Positions 27,936 to 36,740 of a stretch of 64,000 nucleotides of DNA are shown here, piece by piece. The stretch is from contig NZ_CP025263.1 of NCBI RefSeq assembly GCF_002843605.1, positions 4,245,501 to 4,309,500 on the forward strand. The letters run 5' to 3'. The notes beneath the pieces were generated by a model that saw nothing but the letters and a program-made list of their open reading frames with translations, ran no database searches and had not been told where the DNA came from. Every line of letters starts with the position of its first letter. The stretch's first letter is position 1. Source of the stretch: Pseudomonas sp. S09G 359 (lineage in GTDB: Bacteria > Pseudomonadota > Gammaproteobacteria > Pseudomonadales > Pseudomonadaceae). A program made the translations under genes and the position numbers.

Positions 27936-28871
27936 ATGAATCTGAGCAAGGTCGACCTCAACCTCTTTATCGTCTTTGACGCGATCTACACCGAAGCCAA
28001 CCTGACCCGCGCCGGGCAGATTGTCGGCATCACTCAGCCGGCGGTATCCAACGCCCTGGCACGCTTGCGCGAGACCTTCAACGACCCGCTGTTCGTACGT
28101 ACCGCCCAAGGCATGGTGCCCACGCCGATGGCACAGAACATCATCGGCCCGGTGCGCAATGCGCTGTCGTTGCTGCGTGTGTCGGTGCAGGAAAGTCGTA
28201 TCTTCAACCCGCAGCAAGCGGCCAAGACTTACCGCATCAGCATGACCGACCTCACCGAGGCGGTGATCCTGCCGCTGCTGTTCCAGCGCCTGCGCCGCCT
28301 GGCGCCCACCGTGGTGATTGAAAGCTTTCTGTCCAAACGCCGTGAGACCACCAAGGAACTGGCGGCCGGGCGCCTGGATTTTGCCGTGGACGCGCCGCTC
28401 AACACCGACCCGCAGGTGCGTCACGTCAAGCTGATGGAAGACCGCTACGTGTGCGCCATGCGCAAGGGCCACCCGATGGCGGCCAAGGACAAGCTGAGCC
28501 TGGATGATTATCTGTCGCTGACCCATATCCACATCTCCAGCCGCCGCAACGGCCTGGGCCACGTCGACCTGGCCCTGGGCAAGATGGGCATCCAGCGCAA
28601 GATCGCCCTGCGTTCCCAGCATTACCTGATGGCTTCGCAAGTGCTGCAGCAAACCGACATGGTCATGACCGTGCCCGAACGCTTCGCCCGCCGCCACGAA
28701 CTGCACTGGTTCGTGCTGCCGGTGAACGATGTGCCACCGGTGGAAACCCACCTGTACTGGCATGAAAGCACCGACCAGGACCCGGCCAACCGCTGGATGC
28801 GTGAGCAGATGATCGAACTGTGCCAGCAGGTCACGGCCCATGAGAAGAAGCTGGACGGCAAACAAGCCTGA
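27936..28871 (+). CDS. LysR-family transcriptional regulator
   Basis: 311-residue regulator. The N-terminal helix-turn-helix reads NLTRAGQIVGITQPAVSNAL (residues about 22-41), with the following LRETFNDPLFVRT typical of the NodD/LeuO-like branch. The effector domain begins near residue 90. Divergent position suggests control of the acyl-CoA dehydrogenase at 26555-27784, the usual arrangement for LysR proteins. Start ATG 27936; the coinducer is unknown. Confidence 0.92.
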   Translation: MNLSKVDLNLFIVFDAIYTEANLTRAGQIVGITQPAVSNALARLRETFNDPLFVRTAQGMVPTPMAQNIIGPVRNALSLLRVSVQESRIFNPQQAAKTYRISMTDLTEAVILPLLFQRLRRLAPTVVIESFLSKRRETTKELAAGRLDFAVDAPLNTDPQVRHVKLMEDRYVCAMRKGHPMAAKDKLSLDDYLSLTHIHISSRRNGLGHVDLALGKMGIQRKIALRSQHYLMASQVLQQTDMVMTVPERFARRHELHWFVLPVNDVPPVETHLYWHESTDQDPANRWMREQMIELCQQVTAHEKKLDGKQA

Positions 28872-28900
28872 GGCTGGCAACTTGCCCTCCGACAAGCAGG

Positions 28901-29275
28901 CCTTTTGTAGCAAAAGGGATTTTTTGTAGCCCACAGGCTTTTGTGGTCAACAGGCTTTTGTAGCCACAGCTTTTTGTGGCCAGCAGGCTTTTGTAGCCAC
29001 AGTTTTTTGTGGCCAGCAGGCTCTTTGTGGCGAGCGGGCTTGCCCGCGTTGGCCCGCGCAGCAGGCCCATCTTTTGGGGCCGCTTCGCAGCCCAACGGGA
29101 GCAAGCTCCCTCGCCACAAAAAGCCCACTCACCACAGCAATCTCCCCAGCCACAGCAAGCCCACTCACCACAGCAATCTCCCCAGCCACAGCAAGCCCAC
29201 TCACCACAGCAATCTCCCCAGCCAAAGCAAGCCCACTCACCACAGCAATCTCCCCAGCCACAGCAAGCCCGCTCA
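28901..29275. repeat. Two short-period tandem arrays flanking a REPIN
   Basis: This gap between lysR and liuR holds three parts. First, 28901-29026: seven degenerate 15-18 bp units of the form TTTTGTRGCCAGCAGG. Second, 29027-29117: a REPIN with GTGGCGAGCGGGCTTGCCCG and a right arm ending CCCTCGCCAC. Third, 29122-29265: four almost perfect 36-bp units (one mismatch, CCAAAGCA), each made of two related 18-mers, AGCCCACTCACCACAGCA and ATCTCCCCAGCCACAGCA. A partial fifth unit follows to 29275. The 18-mers read on the other strand resemble the REP head GCTTGTTGTGGCGAGCGG. Open frames across the array encode only repeats and are not called genes. Confidence 0.93.
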
Positions 29276-29306
29276 CCATGGGCACGCCTCTACCATTGCG
29301 ATTAGC

Positions 29307-29322
29307 TTGACGTTTACGTCAA
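29307..29322. promoter_or_regulatory. LiuR operator in the liuR promoter
   Basis: Inverted repeat TTGACGTTTACGTCAA, 42 bp before the liuR ATG. TTGACG could be the -35 box with TAGCCT at 29331-29336 as -10, an 18-bp spacer that fits MerR-type control. It matches the operators at 33012 and 33055. Confidence 0.85.
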
Positions 29323-29363
29323 CCTGACACTAGCCTAGCGCCAAGACCTTCTTGAGCGCCCCC

Positions 29364-29756
29364 ATGAGCACCACCTACAGCATTTCCGACCTCGCCCGCG
29401 AGCTGGACATCACCACCCGCGCCATTCGCTTCTATGAAGAACAAGGCCTGCTGGCCCCCGAACGCCGGGGCCAGGAGCGCATTTACTCGGCCCGCGACAA
29501 GGTCAGCCTCAAGCTGATCCTGCGCGGCAAGCGCATCGGCTTCTCCCTGGCCGAATGCCGTGAACTCATCGAACTCTACGACCCCAGCAGCGGCAACCAC
29601 ATCCAGCTCAACAGCATGCTCGCCAAGATCGCCGAGCGCCGCGAGCAGTTGGAGCAGCAATTGCTGGATATCGAACAGATGAAGCTGGAACTGGACACCG
29701 CCGAAGAGCGCTGCACCCAGGCCCTGGCCGAAACCATGGGCCAGGTTGGCCACTAA
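29364..29756 (+). CDS. liuR: MerR-family regulator of leucine/isovalerate catabolism
   Basis: 130-residue MerR-family protein. The winged helix is YSISDLARELDITTRAIRFYEEQGLLAPERR at the N terminus (split by normal MerR spacing), followed by RGKRIGFSLAECRELIELYD and a C-terminal dimerisation coiled coil rich in Glu/Gln. No metal-binding cysteines cluster, as expected for LiuR, which responds to branched-chain acyl-CoA intermediates. ATG 29364 was preferred to the in-frame TTG at 29352. It is 16 bp ahead of liuE and shares operator sequences with the liuA promoter, supporting the assignment. Confidence 0.9.
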   Translation: MSTTYSISDLARELDITTRAIRFYEEQGLLAPERRGQERIYSARDKVSLKLILRGKRIGFSLAECRELIELYDPSSGNHIQLNSMLAKIAERREQLEQQLLDIEQMKLELDTAEERCTQALAETMGQVGH

Positions 29757-29772
29757 TCAGAAGGTAGCTGCC

Positions 29773-30687
29773 ATGTCTCTTGCCTCCAAGCCACTCCCCA
29801 CACACGTACGCTTGGTGGAAGTCGGCCCGCGCGACGGTTTGCAGAACGAAGCCCACCCCATCAGCGTGGCCGACAAGGTGCAACTGGTGGACGCCCTCAG
29901 CGCAGCGGGCTTGAGCTATATCGAAGTCGGCAGTTTTGTCTCGCCCAAGTGGGTACCGCAGATGGCCGGTTCGGCCGAGGTGTTTGCGCAGATCAGGCGC
30001 AAATCCGGCGTGACTTACGGCGCCCTGGCACCGAACCTGCGCGGGTTTGAAGACGCGCTGGCGGCGGGAGTGAAGGAAGTCGCGGTGTTTGCGGCGGCGT
30101 CCGAGGCGTTTTCGCAGCGCAATATCAACTGCTCCATCAGCGAAAGCCTGGAACGCTTCGCGCCGCTCATGGCCGCGGCCCGACAGCACGGCATCAGCGT
30201 GCGCGGTTATGTGTCGTGTGTGCTGGGTTGCCCTTACGAAGGTGAGATCGCCCCGGCACAGGTCGCAGCCGTTGCCCGCGAGTTGTATGCCATGGGCTGC
30301 TATGAAGTGTCCCTGGGCGACACCATCGGCACCGGCACGGCGGGCGCTACGCGGCGACTGTTTGAGGTGGTTGGCGCGCAAGTGCCACGGGATAAGCTGG
30401 CGGGGCACTTCCACGACACCTACGGCCAGGCGATTGCGAATATCTATGCCAGCCTGCTCGAGGGTATCAGTGTGTTCGACAGCTCTATCGCGGGCCTCGG
30501 CGGCTGCCCTTATGCCAAGGGCGCCAGCGGTAACGTCGCCACCGAGGATGTGGTGTACCTGCTCAATGGCCTGGGGATCAACACCGGTATCGACTTGGAC
30601 GCCTTGATACGCGCCGGCCAACACATCAGCCACGTCCTGGGCCGCCCCACAGGCTCACGCGTGGCCAAGGCGCGTAACGCCGGTTGA
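29773..30687 (+). CDS. liuE: Hydroxymethylglutaryl-CoA lyase
   Basis: 304-residue TIM-barrel lyase splitting 3-hydroxy-3-methylglutaryl-CoA into acetoacetate and acetyl-CoA, the last step of leucine breakdown. Motifs: VEVGPRDGLQNE (metal Asp and catalytic Arg, residue 14), GSFVSPKWVPQM, SVRGYVSCVLGCPYEG, HFHDTYGQAIANIY with the metal histidines, and GLGGCPYAKGASGNVATEDV with the catalytic Cys near residue 240. ATG 29773 follows AGAAGG. It sits behind liuR and is separated from liuABCD by crcY and a minus-strand gene. Also called mvaB. Confidence 0.95.
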   Translation: MSLASKPLPTHVRLVEVGPRDGLQNEAHPISVADKVQLVDALSAAGLSYIEVGSFVSPKWVPQMAGSAEVFAQIRRKSGVTYGALAPNLRGFEDALAAGVKEVAVFAAASEAFSQRNINCSISESLERFAPLMAAARQHGISVRGYVSCVLGCPYEGEIAPAQVAAVARELYAMGCYEVSLGDTIGTGTAGATRRLFEVVGAQVPRDKLAGHFHDTYGQAIANIYASLLEGISVFDSSIAGLGGCPYAKGASGNVATEDVVYLLNGLGINTGIDLDALIRAGQHISHVLGRPTGSRVAKARNAG

Positions 30688-30707
30688 GTAGCGTAGCCGT
30701 GACAATG

Positions 30708-30737
30708 TGTTACCGCAGGCCTACACATCGAGTAACA
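30708..30737. promoter_or_regulatory. Probable CbrB upstream activating site
   Basis: Inverted half-sites TGTTAC (30708-30713) and GTAACA (30732-30737), separated by 18 bp and about 85 bp upstream of the sigma-54 core. CbrB, the activator of crcZ-type sRNA genes, is known to use TGTTAC-type palindromic sites as enhancers. The exact spacing rule is from memory. Confidence 0.65.
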
Positions 30738-30818
30738 CGGGAACATATTTTGTCGTATTTGCCGTAGGCCTTTGCCTACTAAAAAACCAACTTATTGATT
30801 TTTAACGATTTTTAAAAG

Positions 30819-30835
30819 TTGGCACGGCTTCTGCT
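30819..30835 (+). promoter_or_regulatory. Sigma-54 promoter of crcY
   Basis: TTGGCACGGCTTCTGCT: GG at 30821-30822 and GC at 30833-30834, exactly 10 bp apart as required for the -24/-12 elements, with the consensus TGGCAC at -24. Transcription should start near 30846. Confidence 0.85.
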
Positions 30836-30845
30836 ATCTCTATGG

Positions 30846-31214
30846 CATAACAAGAATAAAAAGCACCAAACCTAATAAAAATAAGACGAAACGACTCTGA
30901 CATAACAAAAACAACACGGCAGAGACGCAGCTAACAGATTTTTTTGGAGAAGATGTGCTTCGCAGGGTACGGCGTGCCGCAACCCGCAACCGGTTAGAGA
31001 AAAATAAAACTACCTCAGGTAGCTACCCACTGGTTGGATCGATACGAAGAAGCAGATCAGCGCTCAAAAAAATACGTTTGCTCTTGACCCCGAATGGGGG
31101 TCGCCAAAACAGCGGTAAAGGGTCACGGCTGCCAAAAACAACAACAGGCCGCCCCTCAATAATAAAAAAGAGCACGCAACGACAAATTAAAGGGGACCCT
31201 CGGGTCCCCTTTGT
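30846..31214 (+). ncRNA. crcY: CrcZ-family Hfq-titrating sRNA CrcY
   Basis: A gene-free, A-rich transcript of about 368 nt. It is bounded by a sigma-54 promoter and the rho-independent terminator AGGGGACCC-TC-GGGTCCCCT at 31191-31210. It contains at least six A-rich AAnAAnAA Hfq-binding (catabolite activity) motifs near 30847, 30874, 30903, 30998, 31134 and 31158, for example ATAACAAGAATAAAAA and CCAAAAACAACAACAGG. CrcZ/CrcY RNAs bind Hfq and so lift Hfq/Crc repression of catabolic mRNAs when CbrAB senses poor carbon. The position just after the HMG-CoA lyase gene agrees with crcY in P. putida as I recall it. A 110-codon open frame at 30955-31287 is not considered real. Confidence 0.87.
31190..31214 (+). 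terminator. Rho-independent terminator of crcY
   Basis: Nine-base-pair stem AGGGGACCC / GGGTCCCCT with a two-base loop, followed by TTGTGCTTT. Confidence 0.85.
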
Positions 31215-31244
31215 GCTTTCTATTGACTCAACGCGAGCAAAAAG

Positions 31245-31331
31245 GTGGGAGCGGGCTTGCTCGCGAATGCGGTGTATCAGCCACTGAAATGCTGAATGAA
31301 CCACCGCCTTCGCGAGCAAGCCCGCTCCCAC
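31245..31331. repeat. REPIN, GTGGGAGCGGGCTTGCTCGC type
   Basis: REP doublet with arms GTGGGAGCGGGCTTGCTCGC and GCGAGCAAGCCCGCTCCCAC around a TCAGCCACTGAAATGCTGA loop. It lies between the crcY terminator and the stop codon of the acyl-CoA synthetase. Confidence 0.93.
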
Positions 31332-31346
31332 ATTGGTTTTGTATGG

Positions 31347-32984
31347 TTAGTTGGAATGCGTTCGCAGCTCCTCGATAGATATCTCGCGCATGCGGAATTT
31401 TTGGATCTTGCCCGTCACCGTCATTGGAAACTCGTCGACGAATTTGAAGTGCTTGGGTGTCTTGAAATGTGCAATGCGGCCCTTGCACCAGGTTTGCAGT
31501 TCCAGCGCGTTGGCCACATGGCCGGGGTGGAACTTGACCCAGGCGACGATCTCTTCACCGTAACGCGCATCCGGGATGCCGATGATCTGCACATCGGCCA
31601 CCGCCGGGTGGGTGAAGAAAAATTCCTCCAGCTCGCGCGGGTACACGTTTTCGCCACCGCGAATGATCATGTCCTTGTTGCGCCCGGCGATGCTCACGTA
31701 GCCGTGTTCATCCATGCTCGCCAGGTCGCCGGTGTGCATCCAGCCTGCGTCGTCGATGGCCTCGCGGGTGCCTTCGGGGTTGTTCCAGTAGCCGAGCATC
31801 ACGCTGTAGCCTCGGGTGCACAACTCGCCAATTTCACCGCGCGCAAGCGTATTGCCATCGACGTCGATGATTTTGTTTTCCAGCTGCGGCTGGGTGCGGC
31901 CGACGGTAGTTACCCGGCGTTCCAGGTCGTCATCGGCGCCGGTTTGCAAGGACACCGGGCTGGTTTCGGTCATGCCGTAGGCGATCTGCACCTCGCCCAT
32001 GTGCATCTCGCTGATGACCCGGCGCATCACCTCGATAGGGCACGTGGCGCCGGCCATGATACCGGTGCGCAAGGTGGCCAGTTCGAACTCGCCTCGGCGT
32101 GGGTGATCGAGCATGGCGATAAACATGGTGGGCACGCCATACAGGCCGGTGGCGCGCTCTTCGGCGACGGTGGCGAGGGTCAGCAGCGCGTCGAAACCGT
32201 CATTCGGGTAGATCATGGTGGTGCCATGGGTGATGCAGCCCAGGTTGCCCATCACCATGCCGAAGCAGTGATAGAGCGGCACCGGGATCACCAGGCGGTC
32301 CTGCGCGGTCAGGCCCAGGCTTTCGCCGACCATGTAACCGTTATTGAGAATGTTGTGGTGGCTGAGGGTGGCACCCTTGGGGAAGCCGGTGGTGCCGGAG
32401 GTGTACTGGATGTTCACGGCTTGATCGAAATGCAGGCTGGCCTGACGGCTGTGCAATTGCTCGGCCGGGACGCCTGCGCCGAGCGCCGCCAGCTGCGCCC
32501 AGGGCAGGAATCCCGTGGGCGGGCTGGGGTCGAGGCTGATCATGCCGCGCAGGTCGGGTTGCAGCTCCTGCAACATGGCGTGGTAATCCGAGGTCTTGAA
32601 CGACCCGGCGCACACCAGCCACTGGCAGCCGGATTGCTTGAGCACATACTCCAGCTCACTGCTGCGATACGCCGGGTTGATATTGACCAGGATCACGCCA
32701 ATCTTGGCGCTGGCGACCTGGCTGATGCACCACTCGGCGCAGTTGGGTGCCCAGATCCCCAAGCGGTCGCCGGTTTGCATGCCCAGGGCCAGGAACGCCC
32801 GGGCGTGCAGATCAACCGCCTCGGCCAGTTGCCGCCAGGTATAGCGCCGCTGCTGGTGGCGCACCACCAGGGCTTCGCCGTCCGGGTATAGCGCAACCGT
32901 GTTGTCGAAAGCGTGGCCAATGGTCGTGGCCAGCAAAGGCTTGTCCTGAGCGCCACGGCTGTAGCTCTGATTCGGTTGATCCAT
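31347..32984 (-). CDS. AMP-binding acyl-CoA synthetase (LiuR-linked)
   Basis: 545-residue member of the ANL superfamily that activates a carboxylic acid to its CoA thioester via an acyl-AMP. ATP/AMP motifs: [19 protein letters not shown] (about residue 194), [10 protein letters not shown] (about 335) and [25 protein letters not shown] (about 415). The C-terminal domain has [15 protein letters not shown] and a final [13 protein letters not shown] with the catalytic Lys. ATG 32984 was chosen; the open frame beyond it crosses LiuR operator DNA. Divergence from liuA over two LiuR boxes suggests a branched-chain substrate such as isovalerate or 3-methylcrotonate; that is inference. Confidence 0.88.
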   Translation of the reverse strand: MDQPNQSYSRGAQDKPLLATTIGHAFDNTVALYPDGEALVVRHQQRRYTWRQLAEAVDLHARAFLALGMQTGDRLGIWAPNCAEWCISQVASAKIGVILVNINPAYRSSELEYVLKQSGCQWLVCAGSFKTSDYHAMLQELQPDLRGMISLDPSPPTGFLPWAQLAALGAGVPAEQLHSRQASLHFDQAVNIQYTSGTTGFPKGATLSHHNILNNGYMVGESLGLTAQDRLVIPVPLYHCFGMVMGNLGCITHGTTMIYPNDGFDALLTLATVAEERATGLYGVPTMFIAMLDHPRRGEFELATLRTGIMAGATCPIEVMRRVISEMHMGEVQIAYGMTETSPVSLQTGADDDLERRVTTVGRTQPQLENKIIDVDGNTLARGEIGELCTRGYSVMLGYWNNPEGTREAIDDAGWMHTGDLASMDEHGYVSIAGRNKDMIIRGGENVYPRELEEFFFTHPAVADVQIIGIPDARYGEEIVAWVKFHPGHVANALELQTWCKGRIAHFKTPKHFKFVDEFPMTVTGKIQKFRMREISIEELRTHSN

Positions 32985-33011
32985 AACGACCCCTGTTGTC
33001 TTTTTTGTAGG

Positions 33012-33027
33012 TTGACGTAAACGTAAA
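33012..33027. promoter_or_regulatory. LiuR operator (synthetase side)
   Basis: TTGACGTAAACGTAAA, an imperfect inverted repeat 28 bp upstream of the minus-strand acyl-CoA synthetase start. It matches the liuR promoter site and the site at 33055. Confidence 0.85.
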
Positions 33028-33054
33028 CTACGATTGACAGCGCCGCAACGCAAG

Positions 33055-33070
33055 TTTACGTTAACGTAAA
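33055..33070. promoter_or_regulatory. LiuR operator (liuA side)
   Basis: Perfect 16-bp palindrome TTTACGTTAACGTAAA, 64 bp upstream of the liuA start and 43 bp centre to centre from the site at 33012. A TTGACA (33034-33039) upstream could be the liuA -35 box. Confidence 0.88.
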
Positions 33071-33134
33071 GGTGAGTGCCCTTCCCTGGCGTGCCAACCA
33101 CACAACAACAAAGCTCACATTAAGGTGCCTGTCC

Positions 33135-34298
33135 ATGAGTTACCCGTCCCTGAACTTCGCCCTCGGTGAAACCATCGACATGCTGCGCGACCAGGTGCAG
33201 TCCTTCGTGGCCAAGGAGATCGCGCCCCGCGCGGCCCAGATCGACAGCGACAACCTGTTCCCCGCCGACCTGTGGCGCAAGTTCGGTGACATGGGCCTGT
33301 TGGGCATCACCGTGGCGGAAGAATATGGCGGCGCCGGCCTGGGCTACCTGGCGCACGTGGTGGCCATGGAAGAAATCAGCCGCGGCTCGGCCTCGGTGGC
33401 GCTGTCCTACGGCGCCCATTCCAACCTGTGCGTGAACCAGATCAACCGCAACGGCAACCACGAGCAGAAGCTCAAGTACCTGCCCAAACTCATCAGCGGC
33501 GAACACGTCGGCGCTCTCGCCATGAGCGAGCCGAACGCCGGCTCCGACGTGGTCTCAATGAAGCTGCGCGCCGACAAACGCGGCGACTGCTACGTGCTCA
33601 ACGGCAGCAAAACCTGGATCACCAACGGCCCCGACGCCAACACCTACGTGATCTACGCCAAGACCGACGTGGAAAAAGGCGCCCACGGCATCACCGCGTT
33701 CATCGTCGAGCGCGACTGGAAAGGCTTCAGCCGCAGCAGCAAGTTCGACAAGCTGGGCATGCGCGGCTCCAACACCTGCGAGCTGTTTTTCGATGACGTG
33801 GAAGTGCCCGAGGAAAATATCCTCGGCGTGCTCAACGGCGGCGTCAAAGTGCTGATGAGCGGCCTCGACTACGAACGCGTGGTGCTTTCCGGCGGCCCTA
33901 CCGGGATCATGCAAGCCTGCATGGACCTGATCGTGCCCTACATCCACGACCGCAAGCAGTTCGGCCAGAGCATCGGCGAATTCCAGCTGATCCAGGGCAA
34001 GGTCGCCGACATGTACACACAGCTCAACGCCAGCCGCGCCTACCTCTATGCGGTGGCCCAGGCCTGCGAGCGTGGCGAGACCACGCGCAAGGACGCCGCC
34101 GGGGTGATCCTCTACAGCGCCGAACGCGCCACCCAAATGGCCCTGGACGCGATCCAGATTCTCGGCGGCAACGGCTATATCAATGAATTCCCCGCCGGGC
34201 GCCTGCTGCGTGACGCCAAGCTGTACGAAATCGGCGCCGGCACCAGTGAGATTCGCCGGATGCTGATCGGTCGCGAACTCTTCAACGAAACCCGCTGA
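33135..34298 (+). CDS. liuA: Isovaleryl-CoA dehydrogenase
   Basis: 387-residue FAD enzyme oxidising isovaleryl-CoA to 3-methylcrotonyl-CoA in leucine degradation. Motifs: [20 protein letters not shown] (about residue 129), [18 protein letters not shown] (about 161), and the C-terminal [21 protein letters not shown] glutamate that fits the isovaleryl-CoA-specific catalytic position is in [16 protein letters not shown] 33135 has AAGGTG upstream; the longer frame begins in operator DNA. First gene of liuABCD. Confidence 0.95.
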   Translation: MSYPSLNFALGETIDMLRDQVQSFVAKEIAPRAAQIDSDNLFPADLWRKFGDMGLLGITVAEEYGGAGLGYLAHVVAMEEISRGSASVALSYGAHSNLCVNQINRNGNHEQKLKYLPKLISGEHVGALAMSEPNAGSDVVSMKLRADKRGDCYVLNGSKTWITNGPDANTYVIYAKTDVEKGAHGITAFIVERDWKGFSRSSKFDKLGMRGSNTCELFFDDVEVPEENILGVLNGGVKVLMSGLDYERVVLSGGPTGIMQACMDLIVPYIHDRKQFGQSIGEFQLIQGKVADMYTQLNASRAYLYAVAQACERGETTRKDAAGVILYSAERATQMALDAIQILGGNGYINEFPAGRLLRDAKLYEIGAGTSEIRRMLIGRELFNETR

Positions 34299-34310
34299 AG
34301 GAGCGAGCCC

Positions 34311-35918
34311 ATGGCCACCCTGCACACCCTGCTCAACCCACGCTCGGCGGAATTTGCCGCCAACAGCGCGGCGATGCGCCAACAGGTCGACGCCCTGCAC
34401 AGCCTGCTCGCGCACGTGCAACAAGGCGGCGGCGCCAAGGCCCAGGAGCGCCACACCTCACGTGGCAAACTGCTGCCGCGCGAGCGCATCAATCGCCTGC
34501 TCGATCCGGGCTCACCCTTCCTGGAACTCAGCCAACTGGCCGCCCATCAGGTGTATGGCGAAGACGTACCCGCCGCCGGGGTGATTGCCGGGATTGGCCG
34601 GGTGGAAGGCGTGGAATGCATGATCGTCGCCAACGATGCCACGGTGAAAGGTGGCTCCTACTATCCGCTCACCGTTAAAAAACACCTGCGCGCCCAGACC
34701 ATCGCCGAGCAGAACCGCCTGCCGTGCATCTACCTGGTGGACTCCGGCGGCGCCAACCTGCCGCGTCAGGACGAAGTGTTCCCCGACCGCGAGCACTTCG
34801 GGCGGATCTTCTTCAACCAGGCCAACATGAGTGCCCAGGGCATCCCGCAGATCGCGGTGGTGATGGGCTCGTGCACCGCCGGTGGCGCCTATGTGCCGGC
34901 CATGGCTGACGAAGCGATCATGGTGCGCCAGCAAGCGACTATTTTCCTCGCCGGGCCGCCGCTGGTGAAGGCCGCTACCGGCGAGGTGGTGAGCGCCGAA
35001 GACCTCGGCGGCGCCGACGTGCACTGCAAGGTTTCCGGCGTGGCCGACCACTATGCCGACAACGACGAACACGCCCTGGCCCTGGCCCGGCGCAGTGTGG
35101 CCAACCTCAACTGGCGCAAACAGGGCGACTTGCTGCAACGCACGCCCGTAGCGCCGCTGTACAGCAGCGAAGAGCTTTACGGGGTAATCCCCGCCGATGC
35201 CAAGCAGCCGTTCGATGTGCGCGAAGTGATCGCGCGGCTGGTGGACGGCTCGGTGTTCGATGAGTTCAAGGCGCTGTTCGGCACCACTTTGGTGTGTGGG
35301 TTTGCGCACCTGCACGGCTACCCGATTGCGATTCTGGCCAACAACGGGATTCTGTTCGCCGAAGCCGCACAAAAAGGCGCGCACTTTATCGAACTGGCCT
35401 GCCAGCGCGGGATTCCCCTGCTGTTCCTGCAGAACATCACCGGGTTTATGGTCGGGCAAAAGTACGAGGCTGGCGGCATCGCCAAGCATGGCGCGAAGCT
35501 GGTCACGGCAGTGGCCTGCGCCAAGGTGCCGAAATTCACCGTGATCATCGGCGGCAGCTTTGGCGCCGGTAACTACGGCATGTGCGGCCGCGCCTACGAC
35601 CCACGTTTCCTGTGGATGTGGCCCAACGCCCGCATCGGCGTGATGGGTGCCGAACAGGCCGCGGGCGTGCTGGTGCAGGTCAAGCGCGAGCAGGCCGAAC
35701 GTGCCGGCAATGGCTTCAGCGCCGAGGAGGAAGCCGCGATCAAGCAGCCCATCCTCGACCAGTATGAAACCCAGGGCCACCCCTACTATTCCAGCGCGCG
35801 CCTGTGGGATGACGGCGTGATCGACCCGCTGCAAACCCGCGACGTGCTGGCCCTGGCCTTGTCGGCTGCGCTGAACGCGCCCATCGAGCCGAGCCGCTTC
35901 GGCGTGTTCCGCATGTAA
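34311..35918 (+). CDS. liuB: Methylcrotonyl-CoA carboxylase, carboxyltransferase (beta) subunit
   Basis: 535-residue carboxyltransferase that moves CO2 from carboxybiotin to 3-methylcrotonyl-CoA. Family signatures: [20 protein letters not shown] near residue 60, [18 protein letters not shown] near 143, [16 protein letters not shown] near 187, and the second half [20 protein letters not shown] and [23 protein letters not shown] 34311 follows AAGGAG, 12 bp after liuA. Acts with LiuD. Confidence 0.96.
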   Translation: MATLHTLLNPRSAEFAANSAAMRQQVDALHSLLAHVQQGGGAKAQERHTSRGKLLPRERINRLLDPGSPFLELSQLAAHQVYGEDVPAAGVIAGIGRVEGVECMIVANDATVKGGSYYPLTVKKHLRAQTIAEQNRLPCIYLVDSGGANLPRQDEVFPDREHFGRIFFNQANMSAQGIPQIAVVMGSCTAGGAYVPAMADEAIMVRQQATIFLAGPPLVKAATGEVVSAEDLGGADVHCKVSGVADHYADNDEHALALARRSVANLNWRKQGDLLQRTPVAPLYSSEELYGVIPADAKQPFDVREVIARLVDGSVFDEFKALFGTTLVCGFAHLHGYPIAILANNGILFAEAAQKGAHFIELACQRGIPLLFLQNITGFMVGQKYEAGGIAKHGAKLVTAVACAKVPKFTVIIGGSFGAGNYGMCGRAYDPRFLWMWPNARIGVMGAEQAAGVLVQVKREQAERAGNGFSAEEEAAIKQPILDQYETQGHPYYSSARLWDDGVIDPLQTRDVLALALSAALNAPIEPSRFGVFRM

Positions 35919-35933
35919 ATGGAGCTGTATCCC

Positions 35934-36740
35934 ATGAGCGATTTCAACACCCTCGAACTGATCACCGACAGCCGTGGTTTCGCCACGCTGTGGCTCAGTC
36001 GTGAAGCCAAGAACAACGCGTTCAACGCCGAGATGATCCGCGAACTGATCATCGCCCTCGACCACGTGCAAGGTGATCCCAGCCTGCGCTTTCTAGTCCT
36101 GCGCGGGCGCGGCAAACACTTCAGCGCCGGCGCCGACCTGGCCTGGATGCAGCAATCGGCCGAGCTGGATTACCACACCAACCTGGACGACGCCCGCGAA
36201 CTGGCCGAGCTGATGTACAACCTGGCCAAACTGAAGATCCCGACCCTGGCCGTGGTGCAAGGCGCGGCCTACGGCGGTGCACTGGGCTTGATCAGTTGCT
36301 GTGACATGGCCATCGGCGCCGATGATGCGCAGTTCTGCCTGTCGGAAGTACGCATCGGCCTGGCCCCGGCGGTGATCAGCCCGTTCGTGGTGCAAGCCAT
36401 CGGCGAACGTGCGGCGCGGCGCTATGCCCTGACCGCCGAACGATTTGGCGGCCAGCGCGCGCGGGATATCGGCCTCTTGGCAGAAAGCTACCCGTCCAGC
36501 GAGCTGGATCAACAGGTCGAACAGTGGGTCGCCAACCTGCTGCAAAACAGCCCGGCCGCCATGCGCGCCAGCAAGGACCTGCTGCGTGAAGTGGGCAACG
36601 GCGCCCTCACCCCCGCCCTGCGCCGCTATTGCGAAAATGCCATTGCGCGCATCCGCGTCAGCCCCGAGGGCCAGGAAGGCTTGCGCGCGTTCCTGCAAAA
36701 ACGCGCGCCAGGCTGGCAGCCACAGGAGCCACGCCCATGA
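35934..36740 (+). CDS. liuC: Methylglutaconyl-CoA hydratase
   Basis: 268-residue crotonase-fold enzyme hydrating 3-methylglutaconyl-CoA to HMG-CoA. It shows the oxyanion-hole stretch GRGKHFSAGADLAWMQ near residue 61 and the second, GAAYGGALGLISCCDMAIGA, near 111, with the catalytic-site acid in FCLSEVRIGLAPAVIS. ATG 35934 has GGAG 10 bases upstream; ATG 35919 in frame is less well placed. Stop overlaps the liuD start as ATGA. Confidence 0.95.
   Translation: MSDFNTLELITDSRGFATLWLSREAKNNAFNAEMIRELIIALDHVQGDPSLRFLVLRGRGKHFSAGADLAWMQQSAELDYHTNLDDARELAELMYNLAKLKIPTLAVVQGAAYGGALGLISCCDMAIGADDAQFCLSEVRIGLAPAVISPFVVQAIGERAARRYALTAERFGGQRARDIGLLAESYPSSELDQQVEQWVANLLQNSPAAMRASKDLLREVGNGALTPALRRYCENAIARIRVSPEGQEGLRAFLQKRAPGWQPQEPRP

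Noticed and set aside
28941..29310. Overlapping open frames coding repetitive SPQQSPQPQQAH-type peptides
   Set aside because: They are produced by the 36-bp tandem repeats having a length divisible by three. Frames are open on both strands and no start signals were seen.
30955..31287. 110-codon open frame downstream of liuE
   Set aside because: It lies inside the A-rich sRNA crcY, has no ribosome-binding site and runs across the sRNA terminator; composition is unlike neighbouring genes.
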